A stretch of 37,526 bases of DNA from assembly GCA_007134865.1 (NCBI GenBank), contig SLJW01000114.1:1-37526 (forward strand), in the 5' to 3' direction. Origin of the DNA: Paracoccaceae bacterium. GTDB lineage: Bacteria > Pseudomonadota > Alphaproteobacteria > Rhodobacterales > Rhodobacteraceae. A program made the translations under genes and the position numbers. Below, piece after piece: positions 18,600 through 27,805 of the stretch (position 1 is the stretch's first letter; every line of letters starts with the position of its first letter). The notes beneath the pieces are model-generated. The model made no database searches. It saw only the letters and a program-made list of their open reading frames with translations, and was not told where the DNA came from.

Positions 18600-19303
18600 G
18601 CGGTTTCGCCTGCCTTGCGGGCGCTGCCCATATACAGGATCGTCATCAGGGGCACGCGGCCGAATGTAAGGTCACCGCGCCGGGTGATCCCGCGTGGGCC
18701 CAAACCTACAAATGGCCCCGGGGTCAGACCGACCTGATGTAGCCCTGCGCGCAGTTCCTGCGGTGTGATGAACATGGCTGGATCATGCGTGCCGCGCGGC
18801 AGCAGGCGCAGGATATCCTCGGCCATTGTGATAGTGGCCAGCCGCGCCAGCAAATTGCGGTTGATTGTGTCGAACAGGAACAGTCCACCGGGACGCAGGA
18901 CGCGCGCTGTCTCGGCCAGCACGCGCGTCAGGTCCTGCACATGTTCGAGCACATCGACGCAGACCACGGCATCGAATGCGGCGTCGCCATAGGGCAGAGC
19001 CTCACCTTGGCCAACATCATAGCGGATGGTGCGATCCTCTTGTGCTGCATGGGCGCGCGCGGCTTCTATCGCCTGTGCGGCGGGATCAATGCCGGTAACG
19101 CGCGCGCCGCGCGCGTCCAGCGCCTCGGCCATGAAGCCACCGGCACAGCCCAGATCCAGCACATCCTTGCGGGCCCAGTCGATCTGCCTGTCCATCCAGG
19201 ACAACCGACCCGGAACGAGGTTTTTCAAAGTCCGCACCCAGCGTATGTCATCCGACCACCAGTGATCGGCTACGCTGTCATAGATCGTCAGGTCATTGCG
19301 CAT
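18596..19303 (-). CDS. UbiG-like class I SAM methyltransferase
   Basis: DVLDLGCAGGFMAEALDARGARVTGIDPAAQAIEAARAHA; FDAVVCVDVLEHVQD; LFLFDTINRN. Confidence 0.82.
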   Translation of the reverse strand: MRNDLTIYDSVADHWWSDDIRWVRTLKNLVPGRLSWMDRQIDWARKDVLDLGCAGGFMAEALDARGARVTGIDPAAQAIEAARAHAAQEDRTIRYDVGQGEALPYGDAAFDAVVCVDVLEHVQDLTRVLAETARVLRPGGLFLFDTINRNLLARLATITMAEDILRLLPRGTHDPAMFITPQELRAGLHQVGLTPGPFVGLGPRGITRRGDLTFGRVPLMTILYMGSARKAGETA

Positions 19304-20147
19304 CTGGCGGTCTCCGGCGGAATTTGGGGATCATATACGGCACCGAGGCACGGTAGCGCGCGAAGCGGTCGCCGTAGCGCGTTTCGAAGCGGCGCTCCTT
19401 CAGGCAAGGGGCAAGCAGGCAATAGGCCGTGAAGACGATGGCCAACGCCAGTTGGTCAGGTGTCCAGACCGGCACTGTCCAGAGCGTCAGCGCGAACGCC
19501 AGATAGATCGGATGACGGATCACACGGAACAGGCCGAGCGTCGGCATGTCGGGAAAGCGTGGCGCGATCCGGCCCATCAGCGACATCCAGCCAAGTGCAC
19601 CCGATTGCACCTCGGCCCCGGCGTCGAAACTGGCCTTCACCAAAAACAGCCATGCGCCGGCGTAGGTCGTGCAGATTATCCAGAACAGCGCACCCTCGGC
19701 ACGCCACCACACGATGCCCGAGGGCGTCCAGAGCGCGAACAGCATCAGCAATTGTGTTGACGCGATCAGTGCATAGGTCGTCGTGGCCAGCGTCGCGCCA
19801 TGCGGCCCCGGAACCAGGCGCGCGAGTGCGCGGTTACCTCGTGGTGTCAGCAGGAGCGAATGCATCAGCGGGAATTGCAGGATCAGGAAAGCATTTGTCA
19901 CAACACTCCAGGGCGCAGGCACGCGGCCCAGGCTTTCGCTCATCCCGAAGAACATCGCCGCTATCATGGCGATCACACCAGCAGCGAAGACCAGATGCGT
20001 GAGTAGCCCCATCCCCAGCGCGAGCATGATCCGGCCTGCGCCAGCGGGCGGGTTGGCGGCTGCTTGAACCAGCGAGACAAGTCCCGCCGCCCGTGGGTCG
20101 GCGAGCAGTCGGTGCGCACGGGTATGCGTGGTCCTCCGGTCGAGCAT
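19293..20147 (-). CDS. NnrU/ICMT-superfamily methyltransferase, MddA (methanethiol S-methyltransferase)-like
   Basis: HSLLLTPRGNRALARLVPG...TTTYALIASTQLLMLFALWTPSGIVWW; C-terminal ICMT-like RVIRHPIYLAFALTLW...EERRFETRYGDRFARYRASVPYMIP. AGGAG ribosome-binding site before ATG 20147. Confidence 0.68.
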   Translation of the reverse strand: MLDRRTTHTRAHRLLADPRAAGLVSLVQAAANPPAGAGRIMLALGMGLLTHLVFAAGVIAMIAAMFFGMSESLGRVPAPWSVVTNAFLILQFPLMHSLLLTPRGNRALARLVPGPHGATLATTTYALIASTQLLMLFALWTPSGIVWWRAEGALFWIICTTYAGAWLFLVKASFDAGAEVQSGALGWMSLMGRIAPRFPDMPTLGLFRVIRHPIYLAFALTLWTVPVWTPDQLALAIVFTAYCLLAPCLKERRFETRYGDRFARYRASVPYMIPKFRRRPPDAQ

Positions 20148-20267
20148 CAGCGGGAACTCCTGATTCCGGTCAACGCGGTCACATATGCCGGTCGCCACGC
20201 GGTTCAATTGACTTCACCCCTCTCTGCAACAGTTCGCCGCAGCATGAGCGCGCTGCCGGAGATGCAC

Positions 20268-20837
20268 ATGACCCATGATCCCCACCCTTGGGCCACCACT
20301 TTGCCTTCGCTGCTGGATGAGGTCTGGAGACGCCTTGCCCGCGGTGTGCATGACCGTCGCGCTGCGGCGCGCCATCCGACACTGGCGACAATCTCACAAA
20401 GCGGCGCACCGCAGGCGCGTACGGTCGTCTTGCGCGCTGCTGACCGGTCTGGCGCATGTCTGCGCATCTATACTGACCTTCATTCTGCAAAAGTGGCCGA
20501 GTTACAGGCGCGACGGCAGGCGGCCTTGCATATCTGGGATCGCGGGGCGCATCTGCAAATGCGGTTTTCGGCGAGCGTTACCATCCTGACAGGTGCTGAG
20601 GTCGCAAATCTCTGGGCGCAGTTGCCGCAAGGCGCGCGGCTGTCCTATGGTGGCGCGCCTGAACCGGGCCAGCCGCTGTCCGACGCGCTGGCCTATCAGA
20701 AATCACCAGACCCGGCTGCATTCGCCGTATTGCATCTCGACTTGCAAGAGATGGATATCCTGCATCTCGGCTCGCAGCACCGCCGCGCCCGATTTGCGCG
20801 CGCTAACGGGTGGGCAGGGATGTGGTGCGCGCCTTGA
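20268..20837 (+). CDS. Pyridoxamine 5'-phosphate oxidase-like flavin-binding protein
   Basis: ARHPTLATISQSGAPQARTVVLRAADRSGACLRIYTDLHSAKVAELQARRQAALHIWD and C-terminal HLGSQHRRARFARANGWAGMWCAP. GGAG ribosome-binding site before ATG 20268. Confidence 0.8.
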   Translation: MTHDPHPWATTLPSLLDEVWRRLARGVHDRRAAARHPTLATISQSGAPQARTVVLRAADRSGACLRIYTDLHSAKVAELQARRQAALHIWDRGAHLQMRFSASVTILTGAEVANLWAQLPQGARLSYGGAPEPGQPLSDALAYQKSPDPAAFAVLHLDLQEMDILHLGSQHRRARFARANGWAGMWCAP

Positions 20838-20846
20838 AGGTCCGGT

Positions 20847-21269
20847 TCAATCTGGCCGTGCACGATACTGTGCAAGTGCCTCTCGTCCCAGTTGCAGCCG
20901 AACCCCCAGGGTACCCGTGTCGCCGAGCACTGGGCGTTTGCGCAGGCAGATATCGAGCGCGATGATCTGCGGATAGGCCGCGCAAGCATCGACAATCCGC
21001 GACATCAGGTATTCCTGTGTCTCATAATGACGGTCCCCTGCGATCCGGTCGATATCGGCGATCAGCGGATCATAGTCGAAGATCAGCGCCATCGCATCGT
21101 TCTTCACCCAGACATGGTCCGGTGAAATCTCCAATGTCAGGTCCAGAATATGCGCATCTGGAACCACATCGCCAGGTCCATAAGTGCCGATCGATGTCGT
21201 GATCTGCAGGTCGCGCAATTCGACAGCAGCATAGCAATGTGTCTTGGTAGAGATGGGGCGGTCGCTCAT
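20847..21269 (-). CDS. FolB/dihydroneopterin aldolase-fold protein (canonical catalytic residues apparently absent)
   Basis: VELRDLQITTSIGTYGPGDVVPDAHILDLTLEIS, YDPLIADIDRIAGDRHYETQEYLMSRIVDACA, ICLRKRPVLGDTGTLGVRLQ. Confidence 0.72.
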   Translation of the reverse strand: MSDRPISTKTHCYAAVELRDLQITTSIGTYGPGDVVPDAHILDLTLEISPDHVWVKNDAMALIFDYDPLIADIDRIAGDRHYETQEYLMSRIVDACAAYPQIIALDICLRKRPVLGDTGTLGVRLQLGREALAQYRARPD

Positions 21270-21463
21270 GACAGGACATCCCCTTCGGTATCTAGCCCTT
21301 GGCTGACAAGCTGCCGTGTCAGAAGGTTCTTGTAGCGGCGCTGTCGGCGGCGGGCTCGCGCGCCATCAGCGCGCCAGGCGACGCGCTTGTCCTCGACGAG
21401 GTACTCCAAGTCCTCCGCCTCTTCGATGAGCTTGGCATCTTTGGGTGTCGTGCGTTTTTTCAT
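21266..21463 (-). CDS. Small highly charged hypothetical protein (65 aa)
   Basis: MKKRTTPKDAKLIEEAEDLEYLVEDKRVAWRADGARARRRQRRYKNLLTRQLVSQGLDTEGDVLS; 4-bp overlap with the FolB-like gene. Confidence 0.6.
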   Translation of the reverse strand: MKKRTTPKDAKLIEEAEDLEYLVEDKRVAWRADGARARRRQRRYKNLLTRQLVSQGLDTEGDVLS

Positions 21464-21619
21464 GAGGTCTGAGCCTGCGTAACAGATGGTCAGACCGAGT
21501 GATCTGGTGCGCCCTTGTGCCAAGCCAAGCCCCAAATTGTCGCATGACGTCCTGCCAACCGCACAGTTCCTCCCTTGCAGCCGTGAAGTTGAGTCAGTTC
21601 AAGTTACGCAAGATGAGTG

Positions 21620-22963
21620 TCAGGGATGCATCACAAACCCCAGAAGCGTCAGCACACCGCCTGCGATCAGGCTTGCCACAAGTGTAAAAAGCCCATTCCA
21701 GGCCGTGCCCACGCGCCACGCGCTTTCGCCGGCGACACGCCCGATGCTCATGGTCGCCGCCGCCGCCGAGCTAGACCCGACCGCAAGTCCCCAACCAACC
21801 ACAAGCGCAAGCCCCATCAGCGTCGGGTCAATCCCGATACTGGCCGGACGCGACAGGATCGAGGCCAGCGCCGCCACGGTGATGAGCGGGTTGAGCCCTG
21901 CCTGACCAAGCAGCACCACCACCCATAGGCACAAGGCGGGCACAAGCACAACAGGCAGCGCGCTGCCCAGCAAGGCGAGCAGCGTCTGCTGTGGCAGAAG
22001 CGTCGCGATCAAGGCGCCACTCAGGGCCGCATTGCCCAGAACGGCCACCTCGTTGCGCTGCATGGCGATGTCTTCACCCAGGTAACGCGTGGCCTCGGCC
22101 CGCGCACTGGCTGGATCGAACAGCCAGAACAGGAAAATGGCGGTCAACGGCACGAACAGGATAACTCCGTGAACGAGCGCCGCAGGGGTCAGAATATCAA
22201 CCAGCGCCGCAAGCGCCGACAGCCCGACAAGCAAGGCAAGGATGGGGAACAGCGCAGGCCAGCGAAAGGGTTCTGTCACTTGCCCTTTTGCCTGCGCGCC
22301 GGACGCCATGTTGAAACGGCGTCCAAGCCCAATGACCAGCATCGCAAGGCAGATGCCCGCCGCAGTCATCAACGGCCAGTCCAGCCCCTCGATCGTCGTC
22401 GTGGTTATGGCATAAGCAACGGTCAGCGGACACCAGAACATCACCACCGAAAACCCACGCAACAGTGCCAGCATCAGACGCTTTTCCTGTGCGGGGCTTG
22501 CGCCGGGCTGCGCGGCTTTTACCAGCCCTCCCATTAGCGGTAGTACACCGAAATTCAGGACCGAGCCGAACAGTGTCGTCCCACCCGAAAGCGCGTAATA
22601 CTGCCGACCCGGCGGCTGGCGGACCAGCATCTCTCCTGCCGCGATGAAGGACTGGTTGCGCATGACTGCGTTCTGCAGCATGCCGAGCGATGAGAAGAGC
22701 ACCATTATGAAGCTTGCGCGGAAGGCTGCTGCGAGGAAATCCTGTCCAGCCGCGTCTGACACAAGCCAGACTGCGCCCGCAAGTGATGCGCCCACAGTGA
22801 GATGCAGCCGGGTCAGACGCGATGTCGCGAGAGCTTCGAGTGCCAGAAACCCCAGCACAGCGCCGACCGCGATCTGTTCTGTCGGCAGGCTGAACAACGC
22901 CGCGCCCAGGATCGCGGCCCAGGCAAGCGCCATTAGCGCCCCGGACAGCGCCGCGCGAGTCAA
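21620..22963 (-). CDS. Uncharacterised polytopic membrane protein, putative permease
   Basis: 447 aa with many hydrophobic segments and conserved-looking RQPPGRQYYALSGGTTLFGSVLNFGVLPLMGGLV and LLRGFSVVMFWCPLTVAYAI; ATGA overlap with the acyl-CoA synthetase gene. Confidence 0.6.
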   Translation of the reverse strand: MTRAALSGALMALAWAAILGAALFSLPTEQIAVGAVLGFLALEALATSRLTRLHLTVGASLAGAVWLVSDAAGQDFLAAAFRASFIMVLFSSLGMLQNAVMRNQSFIAAGEMLVRQPPGRQYYALSGGTTLFGSVLNFGVLPLMGGLVKAAQPGASPAQEKRLMLALLRGFSVVMFWCPLTVAYAITTTTIEGLDWPLMTAAGICLAMLVIGLGRRFNMASGAQAKGQVTEPFRWPALFPILALLVGLSALAALVDILTPAALVHGVILFVPLTAIFLFWLFDPASARAEATRYLGEDIAMQRNEVAVLGNAALSGALIATLLPQQTLLALLGSALPVVLVPALCLWVVVLLGQAGLNPLITVAALASILSRPASIGIDPTLMGLALVVGWGLAVGSSSAAAATMSIGRVAGESAWRVGTAWNGLFTLVASLIAGGVLTLLGFVMHP

Positions 22964-25095
22964 CCCTGCGCCACCGCAGGGATGATCAGCGCATCCAGGG
23001 CCACGGCCCCGTCCCGCCGCACGAGCAGCGGGTTGACCTCGATACTGTCGATCTGTGCTGCCTTTGCTGCGCCCAGACAGGACAGCGCCGAAAGCGCCTC
23101 CGCCGCGGCTGCGATATCGGCGGGCGGTCTGCCGCGCACGCCTGTCAGCAGGGGCGCGGATTTCAGCCGCAAAATCATCGCGCGGGCCTCCTCGACCGAG
23201 ACGGGGGCTCGGTGCAGCACGACGTCGCTCATCACCTCGGCATAGATGCCGCCCATACCCACCATCGCGACCGCCCCGACCACTGGGTCCACGCGCAAGC
23301 CCAGGATCAGTTCCTGCCCGTCACCTGCCATGGGTGCGACCAGCACGCCGTCCAGCCGCGCATCGGGCGCGTGCGTGGACGCGGCGTCGATCAGTCGGGC
23401 AAAGGCTGCACGCACCGCGTCTGCCGTCTTCAAACCCAGCGCCACGCCACCAATCTCGGTCTTGTGCGCGATATCGGGCGAGACGAGTTTCATCACGACC
23501 GGCAGGCCGAGATCCGTTGCCGCGGCGACGGCTTCATCGGCATTATTCACCAGCCGTTCGGGCAGCACAGGCACCCCGGCCGCGGCAAGAATCTGTTTGG
23601 CGGCAGCCTCGCCCACTGCCTCGGCGGGGATGTCGGGCAGCGACGGAACAGGCGCGGGCACAGCTGCACGAGCGGGCCGGTCGAAGGCTTCGGCAAGCCC
23701 GGCAAGGGCAGCCATCGCCCCTACAGCCCGGTCAGGGTCTGCAAAGACGAGAAGCCCATCCGCCTCATATTGGGCGCAGATGGCATCTTCGGCGGTGATC
23801 ACCAGTGCATGAGGGCAATGCGCATAGGTGGGTTGCGAAGCCTTGAATTCGGCATGCAGTTGCGGCCCCAGCACTTTCGAGGCAGGCCAGGAGGTGAAGA
23901 ATGAAGCCAGCATGTCGTAGCCGCCATCGCGGACCATGCTTTCCAGCCCATCTCGCACCAGCGAGAAGTCGTTGACTGCATTCGCTGTCACATCCAGCGG
24001 GTTGGCAAAGCTCGCAAGCGGATTGCGCGCCAGCAATGCCTGTTGCGCGGGCTCGGGCATGGGTGGTGTGCTCAGCCCGTGATGGGCGGCACTGTCGGCC
24101 AAGATTACCCCGCCCCCGCCCGAGATGGTCAGGATCCCCAATTTGCGCCCGCGCGGTAGTGGCGCGCGGCTGGCGGCATAGATGACATCCAGAAGCTCCT
24201 CTGTGGTGCGGCAGCGCGCCACACCAAATTCGCGCAAGGCTGCGTCGAAAACATCATCGGCAGCGGCAAGCGAGGCAGTGTGCGAGGCCGCCGCTGCAGC
24301 CCCCGCCACCGAGGTGCCGACCTTCATCAACACCACAGGCTTGCGCGCCAGCCGCGCGCGTTCCAGCGCGGCAAACAGCAGGTCGGGGTGATTCACCCCC
24401 TCAAGATAAACGCCAATCACGTCGGTTTCCGGGTCGGCCACCAGATAGTCGATGACTTCAGCCACACCGATGTCGGCCTCGTTTCCGGTTGAGACCCAGT
24501 AGTTCACCCCGATCCGACGCGCCCGCGCGAGTTCCAGCAGATGCGTTCCGTAGGCCCCGGATTGCGTAACCAACCCGACCCGGCCCGGCAGAGGCATACC
24601 GTTCTGCAGCGCACTACTGAAGGTCGGGCAATGGCCGATGGCGGCGTGGAACATGCCAAGGCAATTCGGCCCCAACAGGCGCACCCCGACCTCCCGCGCC
24701 CGCGTGCTCAGCGCATCTTGCAGCGCCGCGCCTTCTGCCCCCATCTCGGCAAAGCCTGCGGTGAAGATCACGGCCCCTTGCGCGCCCTTATCGGCCACTG
24801 CGTCAAGCGCGCCCAGAAGGTGTTGCGCAGGCACTGCCAGAAGCGCACAGTCAATTGGCCCGGGCAGGTCGGCGACGCTCGGATAGGCGCGATAGCCCTG
24901 GATTTCGGCCCGATTGGGGTTGACCGGATACAGCGCGCCGTTAAAGCCTGCGCGACGGTAGTAATCCACAGGGCGCCCCCCAATGCGGGCGGGGTCCGCC
25001 GACGCGCCAACAATCGCCACGGCCTTGGGCGCCATCAGCCCGTCAAGTGTGGGACGCGCGGGACCTTGGTCCAGCGCGCGTGCGGTAATGCTCAT
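22960..25095 (-). CDS. Acetate--CoA ligase (ADP-forming)-family acyl-CoA synthetase, CoA-binding plus ATP-grasp fusion
   Basis: PKAVAIVGASADPARIGGRPVDYYRRAGFNGALYPVNPNRAEIQG; GPNCLG; ISGGGGVILADSA; ATP-grasp LPVVMKLVSPDIAHKTEIGGVALGL. Confidence 0.9.
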   Translation of the reverse strand: MSITARALDQGPARPTLDGLMAPKAVAIVGASADPARIGGRPVDYYRRAGFNGALYPVNPNRAEIQGYRAYPSVADLPGPIDCALLAVPAQHLLGALDAVADKGAQGAVIFTAGFAEMGAEGAALQDALSTRAREVGVRLLGPNCLGMFHAAIGHCPTFSSALQNGMPLPGRVGLVTQSGAYGTHLLELARARRIGVNYWVSTGNEADIGVAEVIDYLVADPETDVIGVYLEGVNHPDLLFAALERARLARKPVVLMKVGTSVAGAAAAASHTASLAAADDVFDAALREFGVARCRTTEELLDVIYAASRAPLPRGRKLGILTISGGGGVILADSAAHHGLSTPPMPEPAQQALLARNPLASFANPLDVTANAVNDFSLVRDGLESMVRDGGYDMLASFFTSWPASKVLGPQLHAEFKASQPTYAHCPHALVITAEDAICAQYEADGLLVFADPDRAVGAMAALAGLAEAFDRPARAAVPAPVPSLPDIPAEAVGEAAAKQILAAAGVPVLPERLVNNADEAVAAATDLGLPVVMKLVSPDIAHKTEIGGVALGLKTADAVRAAFARLIDAASTHAPDARLDGVLVAPMAGDGQELILGLRVDPVVGAVAMVGMGGIYAEVMSDVVLHRAPVSVEEARAMILRLKSAPLLTGVRGRPPADIAAAAEALSALSCLGAAKAAQIDSIEVNPLLVRRDGAVALDALIIPAVAQG

Positions 25096-25098
25096 CTC

Positions 25099-25887
25099 TC
25101 ACTCCTCCCAGTGTAACGGCGCGCGGAACAAGGCCCGCCCGATACGTTGGCCGACAGTGGCCAATTCAACGCCCAATTGATGCAGCGCCGCCTCCTCGAT
25201 CTGGCCCTGGATCGATACCGCACTCAGCCCGTAGCGCGGCTGGCCCTGGGCGTCGGGTACAATCGCGGCGACACTGTCAACACCTGCGTACAGCACGCCC
25301 GGGTCGCGTCCGTAGCCGTGCTGTTCTGCCGACCGGACGCTGTCCAGATAGGTCTCGAAACTCAGCGGCCTCTGCCAGCGCAGTTTTGCGAAACGCCGGC
25401 GCAACTCGTCATCGCTGAGCTTGCGCGCGGCCATGATCGCGCGTCCGATTGCGCCCACCGAACTGGGCAGCCGCTTTCCCACTGGCAAATCGACCCGCAC
25501 CGAACCCGGGTTCCAGGCCCTGTCCAGTAGCACCACGCGCTCGGTATCGGTGATCTGCCAGAGGCAGATCAGCGCAGGCGCATTGAGCGCCAGCCGTTCC
25601 AATTCCGGGCGAATCAGATCGCCATGGTTGGTGCCCATGAGCCCGACAGCGAGTTCCAGAACGCCCATACCCAATCGGTATTGCTTGGCCTCCGCGTCGA
25701 AAACCACTAGCCCCTCGGCGGCCAGCGTACGCAGGATATTGAAACAGGTCGAGGTATTGGTCTGAGTGGCTCGCGCAATCGCGCTTACCCCTTCGGCTTC
25801 GCCCGAGGCAGCCATATGGCGCAGAATGCGCAACGCCTGAACAACAGCGCCGACCGCGCGGGTGCCATTCTGCGCCACCTCGCTCAT
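25099..25887 (-). CDS. IclR-family transcriptional regulator
   Basis: AVGAVVQALRILRHMAASGEAEGVSAIARATQTNTSTCFNILRTLAAEGLVVFD; effector domain AIGRAIMAARKLSDDELRRRF, SVAAIVPD. ATG 25887 overlaps the ECH stop. Confidence 0.9.
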   Translation of the reverse strand: MSEVAQNGTRAVGAVVQALRILRHMAASGEAEGVSAIARATQTNTSTCFNILRTLAAEGLVVFDAEAKQYRLGMGVLELAVGLMGTNHGDLIRPELERLALNAPALICLWQITDTERVVLLDRAWNPGSVRVDLPVGKRLPSSVGAIGRAIMAARKLSDDELRRRFAKLRWQRPLSFETYLDSVRSAEQHGYGRDPGVLYAGVDSVAAIVPDAQGQPRYGLSAVSIQGQIEEAALHQLGVELATVGQRIGRALFRAPLHWEE

Positions 25888-26660
25888 CTTTCCGAGAACT
25901 CCGGCGGGCGCTTGTCGCGAAACGCGGCCAGACCTTCTGCAAAATCCTCTGAGGCGAAGAGAAGCGGCTGACCGTCGCGCTCCATCGCAAGGACGTCCTC
26001 GAGCGAGGGTGTGCCGCGCGCAAAACCGGCCTTGATCTGCGCAACGGCCAGCGGCCCGCCTGCGGCCAGCACTTGCGCCTGTTTGATGGCGCTGGCCATC
26101 AGGTCGGCGAGCGGGCAGACTGCATCTGCAAGCCCCATCGCCTGTGCCTGTTCCGCGTCCAGCACCTGCCCGCTCAGCATCAGGCCACGCGCCCGCGCGG
26201 CGCCCACGCGCTGCGGCAGTGACCACAATAGCCCCGCATCCGGCATCAGGCCCAGCCGCACGAAAGAGGCCGAGAAGCGCGCTGTTGTTTCGGCCGCGAT
26301 AACGTGATCGGCAGCAGCGGCCAGCGCCATGCCCGCGCCGAAGGCGGGGCCATCGACTGCGGCCAAGACGGGGCGCGGCCCGGCAGCGACGGCGCGGATG
26401 ATATCCTGCACGATCCCCAACCGGTGGCGTGCGCCTGCCGGATCATCGCGGCGCATGGCGGCCAGATCGCCGCCAGCGCAGAATGCCCCGCCTGCTCCCG
26501 TCAGCACGATGGCGCGGCAGTCTGCGTCCTGCCCCAGAGCCTGCAACCGCTCACGCAGCGTGGTGCGCAACTCCATACTCAGAGCATTGCGTCGGTCGGG
26601 GTCGTTCAGCGTCAGGATCGCAACAGCGCCCTGCCGCTCCTCGATAAGACATGTGCTCAT
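25884..26660 (-). CDS. Enoyl-CoA hydratase/isomerase
   Basis: VAILTLNDPDRRNALSMEL, ADCRAIVLTGAGGAFCAGGDLAAMR, AAVDGPAFGAGMALAAAADHVIAAETTARFSASFVRLGLMPDAGLLWSLPQRVG. Confidence 0.92.
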   Translation of the reverse strand: MSTCLIEERQGAVAILTLNDPDRRNALSMELRTTLRERLQALGQDADCRAIVLTGAGGAFCAGGDLAAMRRDDPAGARHRLGIVQDIIRAVAAGPRPVLAAVDGPAFGAGMALAAAADHVIAAETTARFSASFVRLGLMPDAGLLWSLPQRVGAARARGLMLSGQVLDAEQAQAMGLADAVCPLADLMASAIKQAQVLAAGGPLAVAQIKAGFARGTPSLEDVLAMERDGQPLLFASEDFAEGLAAFRDKRPPEFSER

Positions 26661-27805
26661 AGCGTTGCCTCGCTCCCCAGAAGGGCGGTGACCTGCGTCG
26701 AGAAGGCCCCGCCATTGCCATGCACAAGCGCCACGTCAGCCCCCTCGATCTGCCGCGCGCCGCAAGAGCCGCGCAACTGGCGCACGGCTTCGATGATCAA
26801 GAATATCCCATACATTCCCGGATGCACGCAGGACAGACCGCCGCCATTGGTATTCACGGCCAGCCGTCCACCCGGCGCGATACCCCCGCCCTGCACGAAA
26901 CGCCCGCCCTCGCCCTTGGGGCAGAAGCCCAGATCTTCCAGAAACAGGAGCGTGTTGATAGTGAAGGCGTCATAGAGCGCCAGCACATCCACATCCTGCG
27001 GCGTCATCCCGGCCATTGCATAAGCGGCCTTGCCGGACTGCACTGCTGCGGTGGTGGTCATGTCCGCCATCTGCGCGATGGAGCGATGCGACAGCGCTGT
27101 CGCACCGCCCAGAAAAAACGCTGGCTTTTGCGGAAAATCGAGCGCACGGTCGGCCCGCACCATGATCACCGCACCGCCGCCATCGGTGACAAGGCAGCAA
27201 TCCAGCACGCTCAACGGGTCCGAGATCATGCGCGCAGACAGGACATCCTCGCGGCTCAGAGGATCACGCTTCCAGGCTTCGGGGTTGAGTTGCGCCCATT
27301 TCCGGGCGGCCACGGCAATCTCTGCCAGGTCGTCACGCGTGGTGCCATATTCGTGCATGTGCCGCGCCGCGACCAGCGCATAGGCGTCGATCGGATAGCG
27401 CAAGCCATAGGGGCGCTCATAGGGTTGGGGTTCGGTCATGCTGACCAGTTTGCCGCCCGCGCTGCGCTGGTTAGACCCGTAACAGATCAGCGCGACCTCG
27501 CATTGGCCGGTCATCAGCGCCATGGTGGCGAGCTGCAGATGCGCGACAAACGAGGACCCACCGATCATGCTGCCATCGGAAAAGCGTGGTGCGATGCCCA
27601 GATATTCCGCGACCGAGACGGAGGGCATAGAATGAAACGACGATGCGGTGAACAGCCCGTCCACATCGGCCAGTGTCAGGCCCGCATCCTCCAGCGCGGC
27701 GCTCACCGACAGGCCGAGAATATCCAGCGCTGAATGGCCCGGCATCTCGCCCAGACCGGCCTGCCCAACCCCAATGATCGCCGCTGCACCCCGCAATCCG
27801 CTCAT
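26657..27805 (-). CDS. Thiolase-like / SCP-x-type protein (DUF35-partner class)
   Basis: AAIIGVGQAGLGEMPGHSALDILGLSVSAALEDAGLTLADVDGLF; VAARKWAQLNPEA; ALYDAFTINTLLFLEDLGFCPKGEGGRFV; NTNGGGLSCVHPGMYGIFLIIEAVRQLRG. Confidence 0.88.
   Translation of the reverse strand: MSGLRGAAAIIGVGQAGLGEMPGHSALDILGLSVSAALEDAGLTLADVDGLFTASSFHSMPSVSVAEYLGIAPRFSDGSMIGGSSFVAHLQLATMALMTGQCEVALICYGSNQRSAGGKLVSMTEPQPYERPYGLRYPIDAYALVAARHMHEYGTTRDDLAEIAVAARKWAQLNPEAWKRDPLSREDVLSARMISDPLSVLDCCLVTDGGGAVIMVRADRALDFPQKPAFFLGGATALSHRSIAQMADMTTTAAVQSGKAAYAMAGMTPQDVDVLALYDAFTINTLLFLEDLGFCPKGEGGRFVQGGGIAPGGRLAVNTNGGGLSCVHPGMYGIFLIIEAVRQLRGSCGARQIEGADVALVHGNGGAFSTQVTALLGSEATL

Noticed and set aside
23055-23904. Several overlapping plus-strand ORFs inside the acyl-CoA synthetase
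   Set aside because: Low-complexity Arg/Pro/Ser/Ala shadow frames opposite a conserved gene.
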